Positions 16,715 to 25,244 of a stretch of DNA of 64,000 nt are shown in pieces; within the stretch, counting starts at the first letter, position 1, and every line of letters begins with the position of its first letter. The notes under the pieces were generated by a model, which had not been told where the DNA came from, did no database searches, and saw only the letters and a list, made by a program, of their open reading frames with translations. The DNA is from Muribaculaceae bacterium. Lineage in GTDB: Bacteria > Bacteroidota > Bacteroidia > Bacteroidales > Muribaculaceae. Location of the stretch: assembly GCA_022509165.1 (NCBI GenBank), contig JAFLTT010000009.1, positions 60,838 through 124,837 of the forward strand, written 5' to 3'. The position numbers and the translations under genes are program-made.

Positions 16715-18385
16715 ATGAAAATTTATTGTAAGAACACTGCAGAGTATCTTTCCGTGCTGGGTGGGGAAAGAATCATCGACCTTGTCCCTCGTCTTTCAGC
16801 TGAGTTGCCATTCACTCCGATATGCGCTTATGTGAACAATAAGACCGAAGACCTTTGCTATCCTATATTTTCACCTAAGCAAGTGGAATTTCTCTCATCT
16901 TCTTCAGATACGGGTAAAAGGGTGTATATGCGTTCACTATGCATGCTCCTTTATAAAGCGGTGACAGAGGTTCTTCCCGGTATTACCTTGAGGATAGACC
17001 ATACTATGGCAGGTGGACATTTCTGCCGGCTTACCCGCGGCGAAGACCTGGTGGAACCCGATGACAATATTATCAGTGAAATTCTCACAAGAATGAGAGC
17101 TCTGGTGGATTCCGACATACAGTTTAAAAGGCATGAACGCCTCACCACTGATGTGATTGAAATGTATAGGAAACAGGGGCTGGATGCAAAAGTGAATCTT
17201 CTGGAAACTCTACATGAACTCTATACAACTTACTACAGGCTGGGAGACATAGCTGACGGATTTTACGGCCCATTAGTGCCTTCTACGGGATACCTGCAGC
17301 ATTTTGATATACGCAGATATAAGAATGGGTTCCTTCTTTTCGTCACCTCGCCTGCCGAAACTGAGAAGATGCTGGCAGCAAATCCTCCGGGCGAGAAAAT
17401 GTATAAAGCTTTCACCGACCAACTGCGGTTCAATTTTATGATACGGGTGAGGAACGTGGGCGACCTTAACCGTGCTGTGCAGGAAAAACGTACTGCCGGG
17501 TTGATAAACGTGGCAGAAGCCATGCATGAAAAGCTAATTGGCCAGATTGCCTCAGATATCGCTCAAAGGAGGAATGAAGGAGGCGCTGGAATTGTGCTTG
17601 TGGCCGGACCCTCTTCTTCCGGTAAGACTACCTCTACAAAACGGCTCGCAATCCATTTGGCCACCAATCTTATCGTGCCGAAAATGATTTCGCTCGATGA
17701 TTATTTCGTAAACCGTGATGAAACTCCTCGCGATGAAACCGGCGATTACGATTTTGAATCACTTTATGCTCTCGACCTTAAAAGGCTTAACAGTGATCTG
17801 CGAAGACTCCTAAATGGAGAAGAGGTAAATATTCCTACTTATTCTTTTGAATTGGGAAGAAGAATAGAAAAAGAGAAGCCTCTGCGTCTTGACCATAATG
17901 ACGTGTTGCTGATTGAAGGTATCCATGGCCTCAATCCTCAGCTCACTCTTTCTATCCATTCGGATAATATATATAAGGTGTATGTATCGGCTCTGACTAC
18001 TCTGAAGATAGACAATCACAACTGGATTTCCACAAGCGACAACCGTCTGCTGCGCCGTATAGTGCGTGACTACAAATATAGGCGCACTTCTGCTCTTGAA
18101 TCCATACGTCGCTGGCCCAGTGTGAGGAGAGGTGAGGAGAAATGGATCTTCCCGTTCAGTGAAAATGCCGATGCCACATTCAATTCCTCGTTGATTTTTG
18201 AATTAGGAGTGATGAAAGAATATGCGTTGCCTTTGCTGCGTGAGGTGCCTCGCGACAACGTGGCTTACGCTCAGGCTTATCGCCTGATGAAGTTGCTAAG
18301 TTATTTCGAACCTATTCCAGCCGACCAGATTCCTTCCACCTCTCTGCTTCGTGAATTCCTCGGTGGCTCCTCCTTCAATTACTAA
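16715..18385 (+). CDS. Nucleoside (uridine) kinase with ThrRS-like N-terminal domains
   Basis: A 556-residue protein. The N-terminus resembles the TGS and second additional domains of threonyl-tRNA synthetase (residues 1-190, with HTMAGGHFCRL echoing the HxxxH fold). The C-terminal half is a P-loop kinase of the uridine kinase/phosphoribulokinase family: Walker A GPSSSGKTTSTKRLA near residue 295, substrate loop SLDDYFVNRDETPRDE, then LIEGIHGLNPQL. This fusion is widespread in Bacteroidetes and Firmicutes and is annotated as nucleoside kinase. It probably phosphorylates uridine or cytidine in salvage; the role of the front domains is not settled. Confidence 0.85.
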   Translation: MKIYCKNTAEYLSVLGGERIIDLVPRLSAELPFTPICAYVNNKTEDLCYPIFSPKQVEFLSSSSDTGKRVYMRSLCMLLYKAVTEVLPGITLRIDHTMAGGHFCRLTRGEDLVEPDDNIISEILTRMRALVDSDIQFKRHERLTTDVIEMYRKQGLDAKVNLLETLHELYTTYYRLGDIADGFYGPLVPSTGYLQHFDIRRYKNGFLLFVTSPAETEKMLAANPPGEKMYKAFTDQLRFNFMIRVRNVGDLNRAVQEKRTAGLINVAEAMHEKLIGQIASDIAQRRNEGGAGIVLVAGPSSSGKTTSTKRLAIHLATNLIVPKMISLDDYFVNRDETPRDETGDYDFESLYALDLKRLNSDLRRLLNGEEVNIPTYSFELGRRIEKEKPLRLDHNDVLLIEGIHGLNPQLTLSIHSDNIYKVYVSALTTLKIDNHNWISTSDNRLLRRIVRDYKYRRTSALESIRRWPSVRRGEEKWIFPFSENADATFNSSLIFELGVMKEYALPLLREVPRDNVAYAQAYRLMKLLSYFEPIPADQIPSTSLLREFLGGSSFNY

Positions 18386-18528
18386 TAATTTAATATTATA
18401 AATTTAATTGTTAAGAGTTTAGTTATTAAGAATTCCTCCGCCTTACCAATAAAATCACAGCCTGCACAGGTATTCTTTATTACAAAATGCCCCTATAGGC
18501 TTCCCAAACTTCATCAGAGTGCCTGGCA

Positions 18529-18642
18529 GACTTTTTGCCACAACTATCAGAATTCCCCTACCTTAAAGCCGGAAGTCGGAACAATTTTATCATCGACTTT
18601 TTACCATAACTATCATAAAAGTTGTACTTGTGGCAAAAAGTC
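18529..18642. repeat. 114-base segment bounded by perfect 15-base inverted repeats
   Basis: GACTTTTTGCCACAA (18529-18543) is repeated inverted as TTGTGGCAAAAAGTC (18628-18642). A third, direct but imperfect copy (GACTTTTTACCATAA followed by CTATCAT) lies at 18595-18616. It sits 39 bases before the ATPase gene, so it may be a MITE-like remnant or a repeated operator. No transposase is nearby. Confidence 0.65.
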
Positions 18643-18680
18643 GATTGTTTTTTATTATATTTACATCAAAATTTTGAGCT

Positions 18681-20120
18681 ATGCTTATTGGTCGTTCAGA
18701 GGAAAAACATCAACTTCAAAAGGCCTACGACTCTAAAGAATCAGAGTTTGTAGCTGTATATGGCCGTCGCCGAATTGGTAAGACATATCTTATAAAGCAA
18801 ACCTTTAAAGATAAGTTCTGTTTTCAGTATACCGGAATTCATGGTATATCGAACAAAGAGCAATTGGATGAATTTTTCAGAAGTTTGCTTTCACAGGGAT
18901 TGCCTTCTGAATCAACACCACCAAAAACTTGGTTTGAGGCATTTCACCTTCTGGAAACCCTAATCTCAAAATCTCGGCAGAAACGTAAAATAATCTTCAT
19001 TGATGAATTGCCGTGGATGGATGCCCCCAACTCCAAATTTATACAAGCCTTTGAACACTTTTGGAACGGATGGGCATATTTCCGAGATGATATACTCCTT
19101 ATTATTTGTGGAAGTGCCACCTCCTGGATCATTAATAAGATCTTCAGAAATACAGGTGGGCTTTACAACAGAGTGACTTATAGAATTAAACTCCACCAGT
19201 TCTCTCTCCAAGAGTGTGAAGAATATGTCAAAGCACATCGTCTTAACTTTAACAGGAACATGATTCTGGAGGGATATATGGTGATGGGTGGTATTCCATA
19301 CTATTGGTCGAAACTTGATGCTGCAAAGAGTATGGGCCAGAATATCAACAACCTTTTCTTGAGAGAAAGCGGTGAGTTGCATGACGAATTCAATTATATA
19401 TATTCTTCAATGTTCAACAAGCCGGAAAAATATTTGAAAGTAATAGAAGCGTTAGCAGGGAAGAAATCAGGTCTCACAAGAGAAGGGATCATAAAAGCCG
19501 GTGAACTTGAAAGCAATGGTCAGATAAGTCAGATCATTGAAGATTTAATAGAATGTGGCTTTGTCAGAAAATACTGTAATACCAATAAAAAAATTCGGGA
19601 TGCTATCTATCAATTAGTGGATTGCTATTCTCTTTTCTATTATCAATTCGTAAGGAATGCTCATAATGCAGATGAAGATTATTGGGTAAGGCTGATGAAA
19701 ACGCCTACATATCACACTTGGTGTGGATTATCTTTTGAAAGAGTTTGTCTGCTCCATACAAAACAAATAAAAACCGCTTTGGGAATCTCCGGCATAATGG
19801 CTAATATTTTTTCTTGGCATGTAAAGAAAACGGAGGATCACCCCGGCGTTCAGATTGATTTGTTAATCGATAGAGCCGACAATATGGTTAACGTGTGCGA
19901 AATGAAATATGCTCCCAAAGGATTTAATATCACTTCTTCTGAGATAGAAAACATGAACACTAAACTCAGAGTATTGGAAATGTATTTACCCAAATACAAA
20001 ACTGTTCAACCTGTTCTAATAACCTCCAATGGGGCTATACGTAACCAGCATTTCTTTGAATTCCCTTTCCAAATCACAGCAGACCAATTATTTCTACCCT
20101 ACAAATCCCCATCATTATAA
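18681..20120 (+). CDS. AAA ATPase with C-terminal DUF234 domain
   Basis: A 479-residue protein of the archaeal/bacterial ATPase family that pairs an N-terminal P-loop domain with DUF234. Walker A is GRRRIGKTYLIKQ at residues 28-40 and Walker B is IIFIDELPWMD near 103-113. A winged-helix region follows near 255-300. The C-terminal DUF234 part has a PD-(D/E)XK-like core (VQIDLLIDRADNMVNVCEMK near 390-410). Such proteins are abundant in gut Bacteroidales and poorly characterised, with DNA-related or toxin-like roles proposed. It stands alone beside the inverted-repeat segment; two DUF4143 relatives lie at 54 and 61 kb. Confidence 0.85.
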   Translation: MLIGRSEEKHQLQKAYDSKESEFVAVYGRRRIGKTYLIKQTFKDKFCFQYTGIHGISNKEQLDEFFRSLLSQGLPSESTPPKTWFEAFHLLETLISKSRQKRKIIFIDELPWMDAPNSKFIQAFEHFWNGWAYFRDDILLIICGSATSWIINKIFRNTGGLYNRVTYRIKLHQFSLQECEEYVKAHRLNFNRNMILEGYMVMGGIPYYWSKLDAAKSMGQNINNLFLRESGELHDEFNYIYSSMFNKPEKYLKVIEALAGKKSGLTREGIIKAGELESNGQISQIIEDLIECGFVRKYCNTNKKIRDAIYQLVDCYSLFYYQFVRNAHNADEDYWVRLMKTPTYHTWCGLSFERVCLLHTKQIKTALGISGIMANIFSWHVKKTEDHPGVQIDLLIDRADNMVNVCEMKYAPKGFNITSSEIENMNTKLRVLEMYLPKYKTVQPVLITSNGAIRNQHFFEFPFQITADQLFLPYKSPSL

Positions 20121-20157
20121 TAATTTTGCAAGAAAAAATCTCAGCCAGCAAAAAGAG

Positions 20158-20189
20158 AAAGGGAGATTGACGTAGGTCAATCTCCCTTT
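20158..20189. terminator. Bidirectional terminator between ATPase and gapA
   Basis: AAAGGGAGATTGAC (20158-20171) and GTCAATCTCCCTTT (20176-20189) form a perfect 14-base stem with a 4-base loop. It serves the convergent minus-strand gapA and the plus-strand ATPase. Confidence 0.9.
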
Positions 20190-20209
20190 AGAATAGGGTT
20201 TATACGGGA

Positions 20210-21309
<1,100 letters not shown>

Positions 21310-21423
21310 ACAAAAAATTCCCTTCTGCTCAAACCCTTATCCTTAATATTTTATATAATAATGTTTTTTAACCGTTTTGTGTCTGCAATTACTATTTTTT
21401 TATTAGTTTTGTGCTGAAAATAA

Positions 21424-21431
21424 TACTTTTG
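21424..21431 (+). promoter_or_regulatory. Promoter -7 element of mscL
   Basis: TACTTTTG lies 23 bases before the mscL start; a TTTG at 21408-21411 lies upstream but closer than the usual spacing. The element matches TAnnTTTG. Confidence 0.55.
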
Positions 21432-21454
21432 CGACAACTAACCTTTCATCAAAC

Positions 21455-21919
21455 ATGGGAAAATTTCTGGAAGATTTTAAAGCCTTTGCGCTCAAAGGCA
21501 ATGTGATTGACATGGCGGTGGGTGTAATCGTCGGCGGGGCTTTCGGTAAGATTGTAACTTCCCTGGTCAACGATATCATAATGCCCGTGATTACGTTGTG
21601 TACAGGTGGCACCGGCTTTGAGAATATGAAATTCGTTATTCGTCATGGTATTCCGGCTACAGAAGATGGACAGGCTGCCGTGGAGGAAGTGGCTGTGCAC
21701 TATGGCACCTTTATCATGAACATCGTGGATTTCTTCATTATTGCGATGTCTATTTTCATCGCAATCCGTGTCACTATCAAATTCAAAGAAAGATGGGAGA
21801 AACCCGAGCCCGAACCGGAACCCGCTCCCGAACCGGCACCAACCAAAGAGGAAGTGCTTTTGGGTGAGATTCGCGACCTCCTAAAACAACAAAACGCCGA
21901 TCTCGAACAGAAAAAATAA
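21455..21919 (+). CDS. mscL: Large-conductance mechanosensitive channel MscL
   Basis: A 154-residue protein. The N-terminal amphipathic helix GKFLEDFKAFALKGNVIDMAV leads into pore helix TM1 (GVIVGGAFGKIVTSLVNDIIMPVI), as in other MscL. TM2 is at about 82-105 (NIVDFFIIAMSIFIAIRVTI). The C-terminus is longer and Pro/Glu-rich (EPEPEPAPEPAP near 115-128), followed by a helix with LLGEIRDLLKQQ that forms the usual pentamer bundle. The pore opens under membrane tension in hypo-osmotic shock. It is monocistronic with its own promoter. Confidence 0.95.
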   Translation: MGKFLEDFKAFALKGNVIDMAVGVIVGGAFGKIVTSLVNDIIMPVITLCTGGTGFENMKFVIRHGIPATEDGQAAVEEVAVHYGTFIMNIVDFFIIAMSIFIAIRVTIKFKERWEKPEPEPEPAPEPAPTKEEVLLGEIRDLLKQQNADLEQKK

Positions 21920-22115
21920 TTTAACACTAACAATCTAAAGGGGTATTCGAGAAAACCAATATTTATCCGGTTCTCATTACTATTTCCCAAAAAAGCAGAG
22001 AGTGTCATTTTGCACGTCTCTGCTTTATTTTTATATATTTTTACTCCCTAATTTGTTTGATTATCAACATTTTTATAATTTTACATCGATTTTGGCAACA
22101 ATATTATCAAGCCCA

Positions 22116-23042
22116 ATGGATCAGAATTATTCCGCTCAAGTTCTGTCGCATAATTTAGCAGTCACGGTGAAAAATTTATCACAGATCGACAATGACGACA
22201 GAAGTCTTACCACTCTTTGTCCCCAAGGTCTACCTTCGCTTCAGAATGTAAAAGAGATGTTGTCATTACTTTGGAAGGTGATATTTCCGGAACTGTTTCT
22301 TGAAAGGACATCAATAGTTTCAAAACTGGAATACAGGATAGGCATTGCTACCGAACGTCTCTTCGCTCTCCTTCAGGAAGAGATAGAGATTGGCCTTTCG
22401 TGCCGAGACTCTGACCCTGTGACATTAAACAAGCAGCCTTTGCCTTCGCATGCTTTAGCAGCTGAAATTATAGCCCAACTTCCTGAATTAAAAAGAAAAC
22501 TTTACACTGATATCCACGCTATAATGCAGAAAGACCCTGCTGCAGGAAATGAAGTGGAAATCATACTCTGCTATCCTTCAATCAAGGCTATGCTGCATCA
22601 CCGACTTGCACATTTGCTCTTCTCTATGAACATTCCCTACCTGCCTCGTATAATTTCAGAAATCGCTCATTCCCAGACGGGAATCGACATTCACCCGGGG
22701 GCTAATATAGGAGAGTATTTTGCTATAGACCATGGCACCGGTGTAGTGATAGGGGAGACTTGTGTAATAGGTAAATACGTCACTATTTATCAAGGTGTCA
22801 CCCTGGGTGCAAAAAGTTTCAGATATGATGAAGAGGGAATACCGATGAATGTACCCAGGCATCCCATAATTGAAGATAATGTCACTATTTACTCCAATGC
22901 TTCCGTGCTCGGACGTATCACTATCGGTAAAGATACAGTAATAGGCGGCAACGTCTGGGTTACAGAAAGTGTTCCCCCTAAATCGAAAGTGCTTCAGGGC
23001 ATGAGCCGTAGCGAAACTTATTCCGACGGAGCGGGCATTTAA
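22116..23042 (+). CDS. cysE: Serine O-acetyltransferase
   Basis: A 308-residue enzyme that acetylates L-serine with acetyl-CoA, the first step of cysteine synthesis. Residues 1-170 are the helical N-terminal part. A left-handed beta helix of hexapeptide repeats follows (IDIHPGANIGEYFAIDHGTG, VVIGETCVIGKYVTIYQGVTLG). The catalytic His lies in IDHGTG. The C-terminus ends in a short tail (SYSDGAGI-like), which in other species docks into the CysK active site. The start at 22116 was chosen because the family begins near MDQNYSAQV; the upstream 38 codons are hydrophobic and not conserved in type. It is followed by cysK. Confidence 0.93.
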   Translation: MDQNYSAQVLSHNLAVTVKNLSQIDNDDRSLTTLCPQGLPSLQNVKEMLSLLWKVIFPELFLERTSIVSKLEYRIGIATERLFALLQEEIEIGLSCRDSDPVTLNKQPLPSHALAAEIIAQLPELKRKLYTDIHAIMQKDPAAGNEVEIILCYPSIKAMLHHRLAHLLFSMNIPYLPRIISEIAHSQTGIDIHPGANIGEYFAIDHGTGVVIGETCVIGKYVTIYQGVTLGAKSFRYDEEGIPMNVPRHPIIEDNVTIYSNASVLGRITIGKDTVIGGNVWVTESVPPKSKVLQGMSRSETYSDGAGI

Positions 23043-23082
23043 ATGATAATTCTGACCATTTTTCATTAATCAAACATATCTT

Positions 23083-24027
23083 ATGAAAATTGCAAAAGAC
23101 CTTACCCAACTGATTGGCAACACCCCCTTGCTGGAGGTCTGCCGTATCGAACGTGAAGAAAAGTTGAAAGCCAGAGTTCTTGTGAAACTGGAAAGTTTCA
23201 ATCCGGGTGGAAGCGTAAAAGACCGTATCGCCTTTGCTATGATTGAGGAGGCGGAGCAAAGTGGAGCCATCAAACCGGGCGATACCATTATCGAGCCTAC
23301 ATCCGGCAATACAGGTATTGGTCTGGCATGGGTAGCTAAAGTCAAAGGCTACAATCTCATATTGGCAATGCCTGAGACAATGAGCATGGAGCGTAGAAAT
23401 CTTTTAAAGGCTCTTGGGGCTCAACTGGTACTTACTCCCGGAAGTGAAGGTATGAAAGGTGCGATCAAAAAGGCTGAGGAACTCCGTGAGTCAATACCGG
23501 GGTCAGTGATTCTGCAACAATTTGAAAACCCGGCTAATCCTCTGATCCATTATCGTACCACCGGCCCGGAAATATGGAGGGATACCGACGGGGAAGTAGA
23601 CTTTCTTGTAGCCGGTGTTGGCACAGGAGGCACTATAAGCGGTACGGCAAAATACCTTAAGGAACGTCGCCCGACTTTAAAGGCTGTGGCGGTGGAACCG
23701 GCCTCTTCTGCCGTGCTTTCCGGTGAACCTTCAGGTGCTCATAAGATTCAAGGAATAGGAGCAGGTTTCGTCCCCAAGAATTTTGATGGAGACCTTATCG
23801 ATAAAATTGTAAAAGTGACTGACGTTGATGCAGTGAAAGGCGGTAGACTGCTTGCAAGCGAGGAAGGAGTATTGGCCGGAATTTCTTCCGGAGCCGCTTT
23901 CCATGTTGCCATGCAACTGGCTAAAGAGGAAGAAAACGCCGGAAAGACTATCGTGGCTATACTTCCCGACACCGGTGAGCGTTATCTCTCCACTATATTA
24001 TATGCCTTCGACACTTTCCCGACTTAA
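23083..24027 (+). CDS. cysK: Cysteine synthase A (O-acetylserine sulfhydrylase)
   Basis: A 314-residue pyridoxal-phosphate enzyme that joins O-acetylserine and sulfide to give cysteine. The PLP lysine is in [11 protein letters not shown] near residue 43, the substrate loop is [10 protein letters not shown] near 68, and the phosphate-binding loop is [10 protein letters not shown] near 175. The closing motif [11 protein letters not shown] lies near 262. It starts 40 bases after cysE, so the two form an operon for consecutive steps and probably a cysteine synthase complex. It is bounded by a strong terminator. Confidence 0.96.
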   Translation: MKIAKDLTQLIGNTPLLEVCRIEREEKLKARVLVKLESFNPGGSVKDRIAFAMIEEAEQSGAIKPGDTIIEPTSGNTGIGLAWVAKVKGYNLILAMPETMSMERRNLLKALGAQLVLTPGSEGMKGAIKKAEELRESIPGSVILQQFENPANPLIHYRTTGPEIWRDTDGEVDFLVAGVGTGGTISGTAKYLKERRPTLKAVAVEPASSAVLSGEPSGAHKIQGIGAGFVPKNFDGDLIDKIVKVTDVDAVKGGRLLASEEGVLAGISSGAAFHVAMQLAKEEENAGKTIVAILPDTGERYLSTILYAFDTFPT

Positions 24028-24046
24028 AAAACTGTACCAAAAAAAA

Positions 24047-24087
24047 CGAGGCAGCCGGAATCTACTCTCGGCTGCCTCGTTTTTTTA
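24047..24087 (+). terminator. Intrinsic terminator after cysK
   Basis: CGAGGCAGCCG (24047-24057) and CGGCTGCCTCG (24069-24079) form an 11-base perfect stem followed by TTTTTTT and preceded by an A tract, so it may act in both directions. Confidence 0.92.
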
Positions 24088-24102
24088 TAATGTTTATCTG
24101 AG

Positions 24103-24396
24103 TTATTTCTCGTTGCACTGAGCCTTCAGGGCATCTTTAAACTCCTTAAACTTAGGAGCGAAAGCCTTGATAGCTTCATTGTCGGGATATTTCTTCATAG
24201 CGTGGTGAAGGAGGCGTACTCCGCATACCAATTCTTTCGCATGCTTCTCTGTGATGTTGCCAACTGCCACAGCCTTTGCCACCATTTCTTCAAGGTCGTG
24301 ATGACCACCGAAATTAAAATTGAATACGTCTTTCACTTTATTATCTACCACTTCGCACACCTGAAAATGGTAAGATTTCTTTACTTTATCACACAT
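24103..24396 (-). CDS. Small His/Cys-containing protein, second of a tandem pair
   Basis: A 97-residue protein closely related to its upstream neighbour. Shared blocks are SYHFxVxEVxxxKxKDVF, FNFGGHHDLxxMV, TEKHAKELVCGVRLLHH and KKYPxN. The invariant His, Cys and paired HH could bind a metal, but no known family is recognised. The N-terminus is MCDKVKKSYHFQVCEV. It lies 25 bases downstream of the paralogue on the same strand, between the cysK terminator and HU. Function unknown; a soluble cytoplasmic protein is likely because no signal or membrane segment is seen. Confidence 0.75.
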   Translation of the reverse strand: MCDKVKKSYHFQVCEVVDNKVKDVFNFNFGGHHDLEEMVAKAVAVGNITEKHAKELVCGVRLLHHAMKKYPDNEAIKAFAPKFKEFKDALKAQCNEK

Positions 24397-24420
24397 AGCA
24401 GTAGTCTTTAAAAGGGTTGA

Positions 24421-24732
24421 TTACTTTTTGTCGCAAGGACAGTATTCATTGCGAAGTGCATGCTTGAAGTCTTCGAAAGCCGGCATCACGCTTTGGAAAA
24501 TAGGATTGCCGGGATATTTCTTCAATACATGGTGAAGTAGACGAACGCCGCATACCAATTCTTTTGCGTGTTTTTCTGTCATAGTACCCTTAGCCACTAC
24601 ATCTTCTACCATTTTCTTCAAGTCATGATGGCCACCGAAATTAAAGCCAAAAACGTCTTTGATCTTATCTTCCTGTACCTCAGTAACATGGAAATGGTAG
24701 GAATGTTTTTTCTTACAACAACAATTTTCCAT
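24421..24732 (-). CDS. Small His/Cys-containing protein, first of a tandem pair
   Basis: A 103-residue paralogue of the next gene. It has Cys clusters at both ends: MENCCCKKKHSYHFHV at the start and EYCPCDKK at the end, which the partner lacks in full. The core carries FNFGGHHDLKKMVEDVVAKG, TEKHAKELVCGVRLLHH and KKYPGNPIF. The Cys-rich termini plus His pairs suggest metal or redox binding, which is inference. Both copies appear intact with no frameshift, so selection has probably kept both. Promoter not identified. Confidence 0.75.
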   Translation of the reverse strand: MENCCCKKKHSYHFHVTEVQEDKIKDVFGFNFGGHHDLKKMVEDVVAKGTMTEKHAKELVCGVRLLHHVLKKYPGNPIFQSVMPAFEDFKHALRNEYCPCDKK

Positions 24733-24796
24733 AGTTTTTATAAATTTTTATGTAAAGTTATTTGATAGTTTGTCTACCTATATAACCAATGAAATT

Positions 24797-24843
24797 AAAA
24801 AAAGTTTCAGGAATTTTTTAAATATTTTCCTGAAACTTTTTTT
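24797..24843. terminator. Bidirectional terminator between HU and the paralogue pair
   Basis: AAAAAAAGTTTCAGGA (24797-24812) and TCCTGAAACTTTTTTT (24828-24843) are perfect complements, 16 bases each, separated by an A/T-rich loop. It serves the minus-strand HU gene. Confidence 0.85.
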
Positions 24844-24860
24844 AAAATTTGTGGCGAGAA

Positions 24861-25139
24861 TTATCCCTTAGCCACCTCTTCCTTAAAGGTATTTGCCGGT
24901 TTAAATGCCGGAATCTTATGAGCCGGAATTCTTATGGCTGTGTTCTTAGAAATGTTTCTGGCTGTTTTTTCAGCACGGGTCTTTACAATGAAAGATCCGA
25001 AGCCACGGAGATATACATTTTCTCCATGAGCCAGACTATCCTTCACAACGTCCATGAATTTTTCAACTACTTCGAGCACCGCAGCTTTTTCCATACCTGT
25101 GGTTCTCGCAATTTCTGCACATACTTCTGCCTTTGTCAT
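24861..25139 (-). CDS. HU-family DNA-binding protein
   Basis: A 92-residue histone-like protein starting MTKAEVCAEIARTTGMEK. The N-terminal helical pair forms the dimer core, GENVYLRGFGSF matches the conserved saddle, and RNISKNTAIRIPAHKIPAFKP is the beta arm that inserts into the minor groove, with its Pro near IPAHKIP. HU bends and compacts DNA. The frame extends 20 codons upstream, but the family begins at this Met, so 25139 is chosen. The TAATTTTG element at 25216-25223 leaves a leader of about 70 bases. Confidence 0.92.
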   Translation of the reverse strand: MTKAEVCAEIARTTGMEKAAVLEVVEKFMDVVKDSLAHGENVYLRGFGSFIVKTRAEKTARNISKNTAIRIPAHKIPAFKPANTFKEEVAKG

Positions 25140-25215
25140 AGTATTATTGATATACTTTAAGATTGCCTTAAATGGGTTAATAAAAATGGTGAAATGCAAA
25201 CTATGATATACTGGG

Positions 25216-25223
25216 CAAAATTA
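25216..25223 (-). promoter_or_regulatory. Promoter -7 element of the HU gene
   Basis: TAATTTTG on the minus strand, about 77 bases upstream of the HU start. Confidence 0.5.
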
Positions 25224-25244
25224 GTGATTTTTAGTCAACAAAAA

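Noticed and set aside
22002..22115. N-terminal extension of cysE
   Set aside because: Hydrophobic stretch not expected in the family; MDQNYSAQ fits the usual start.
24849..25160. 103-codon plus-strand frame
   Set aside because: It is antisense to the HU gene.
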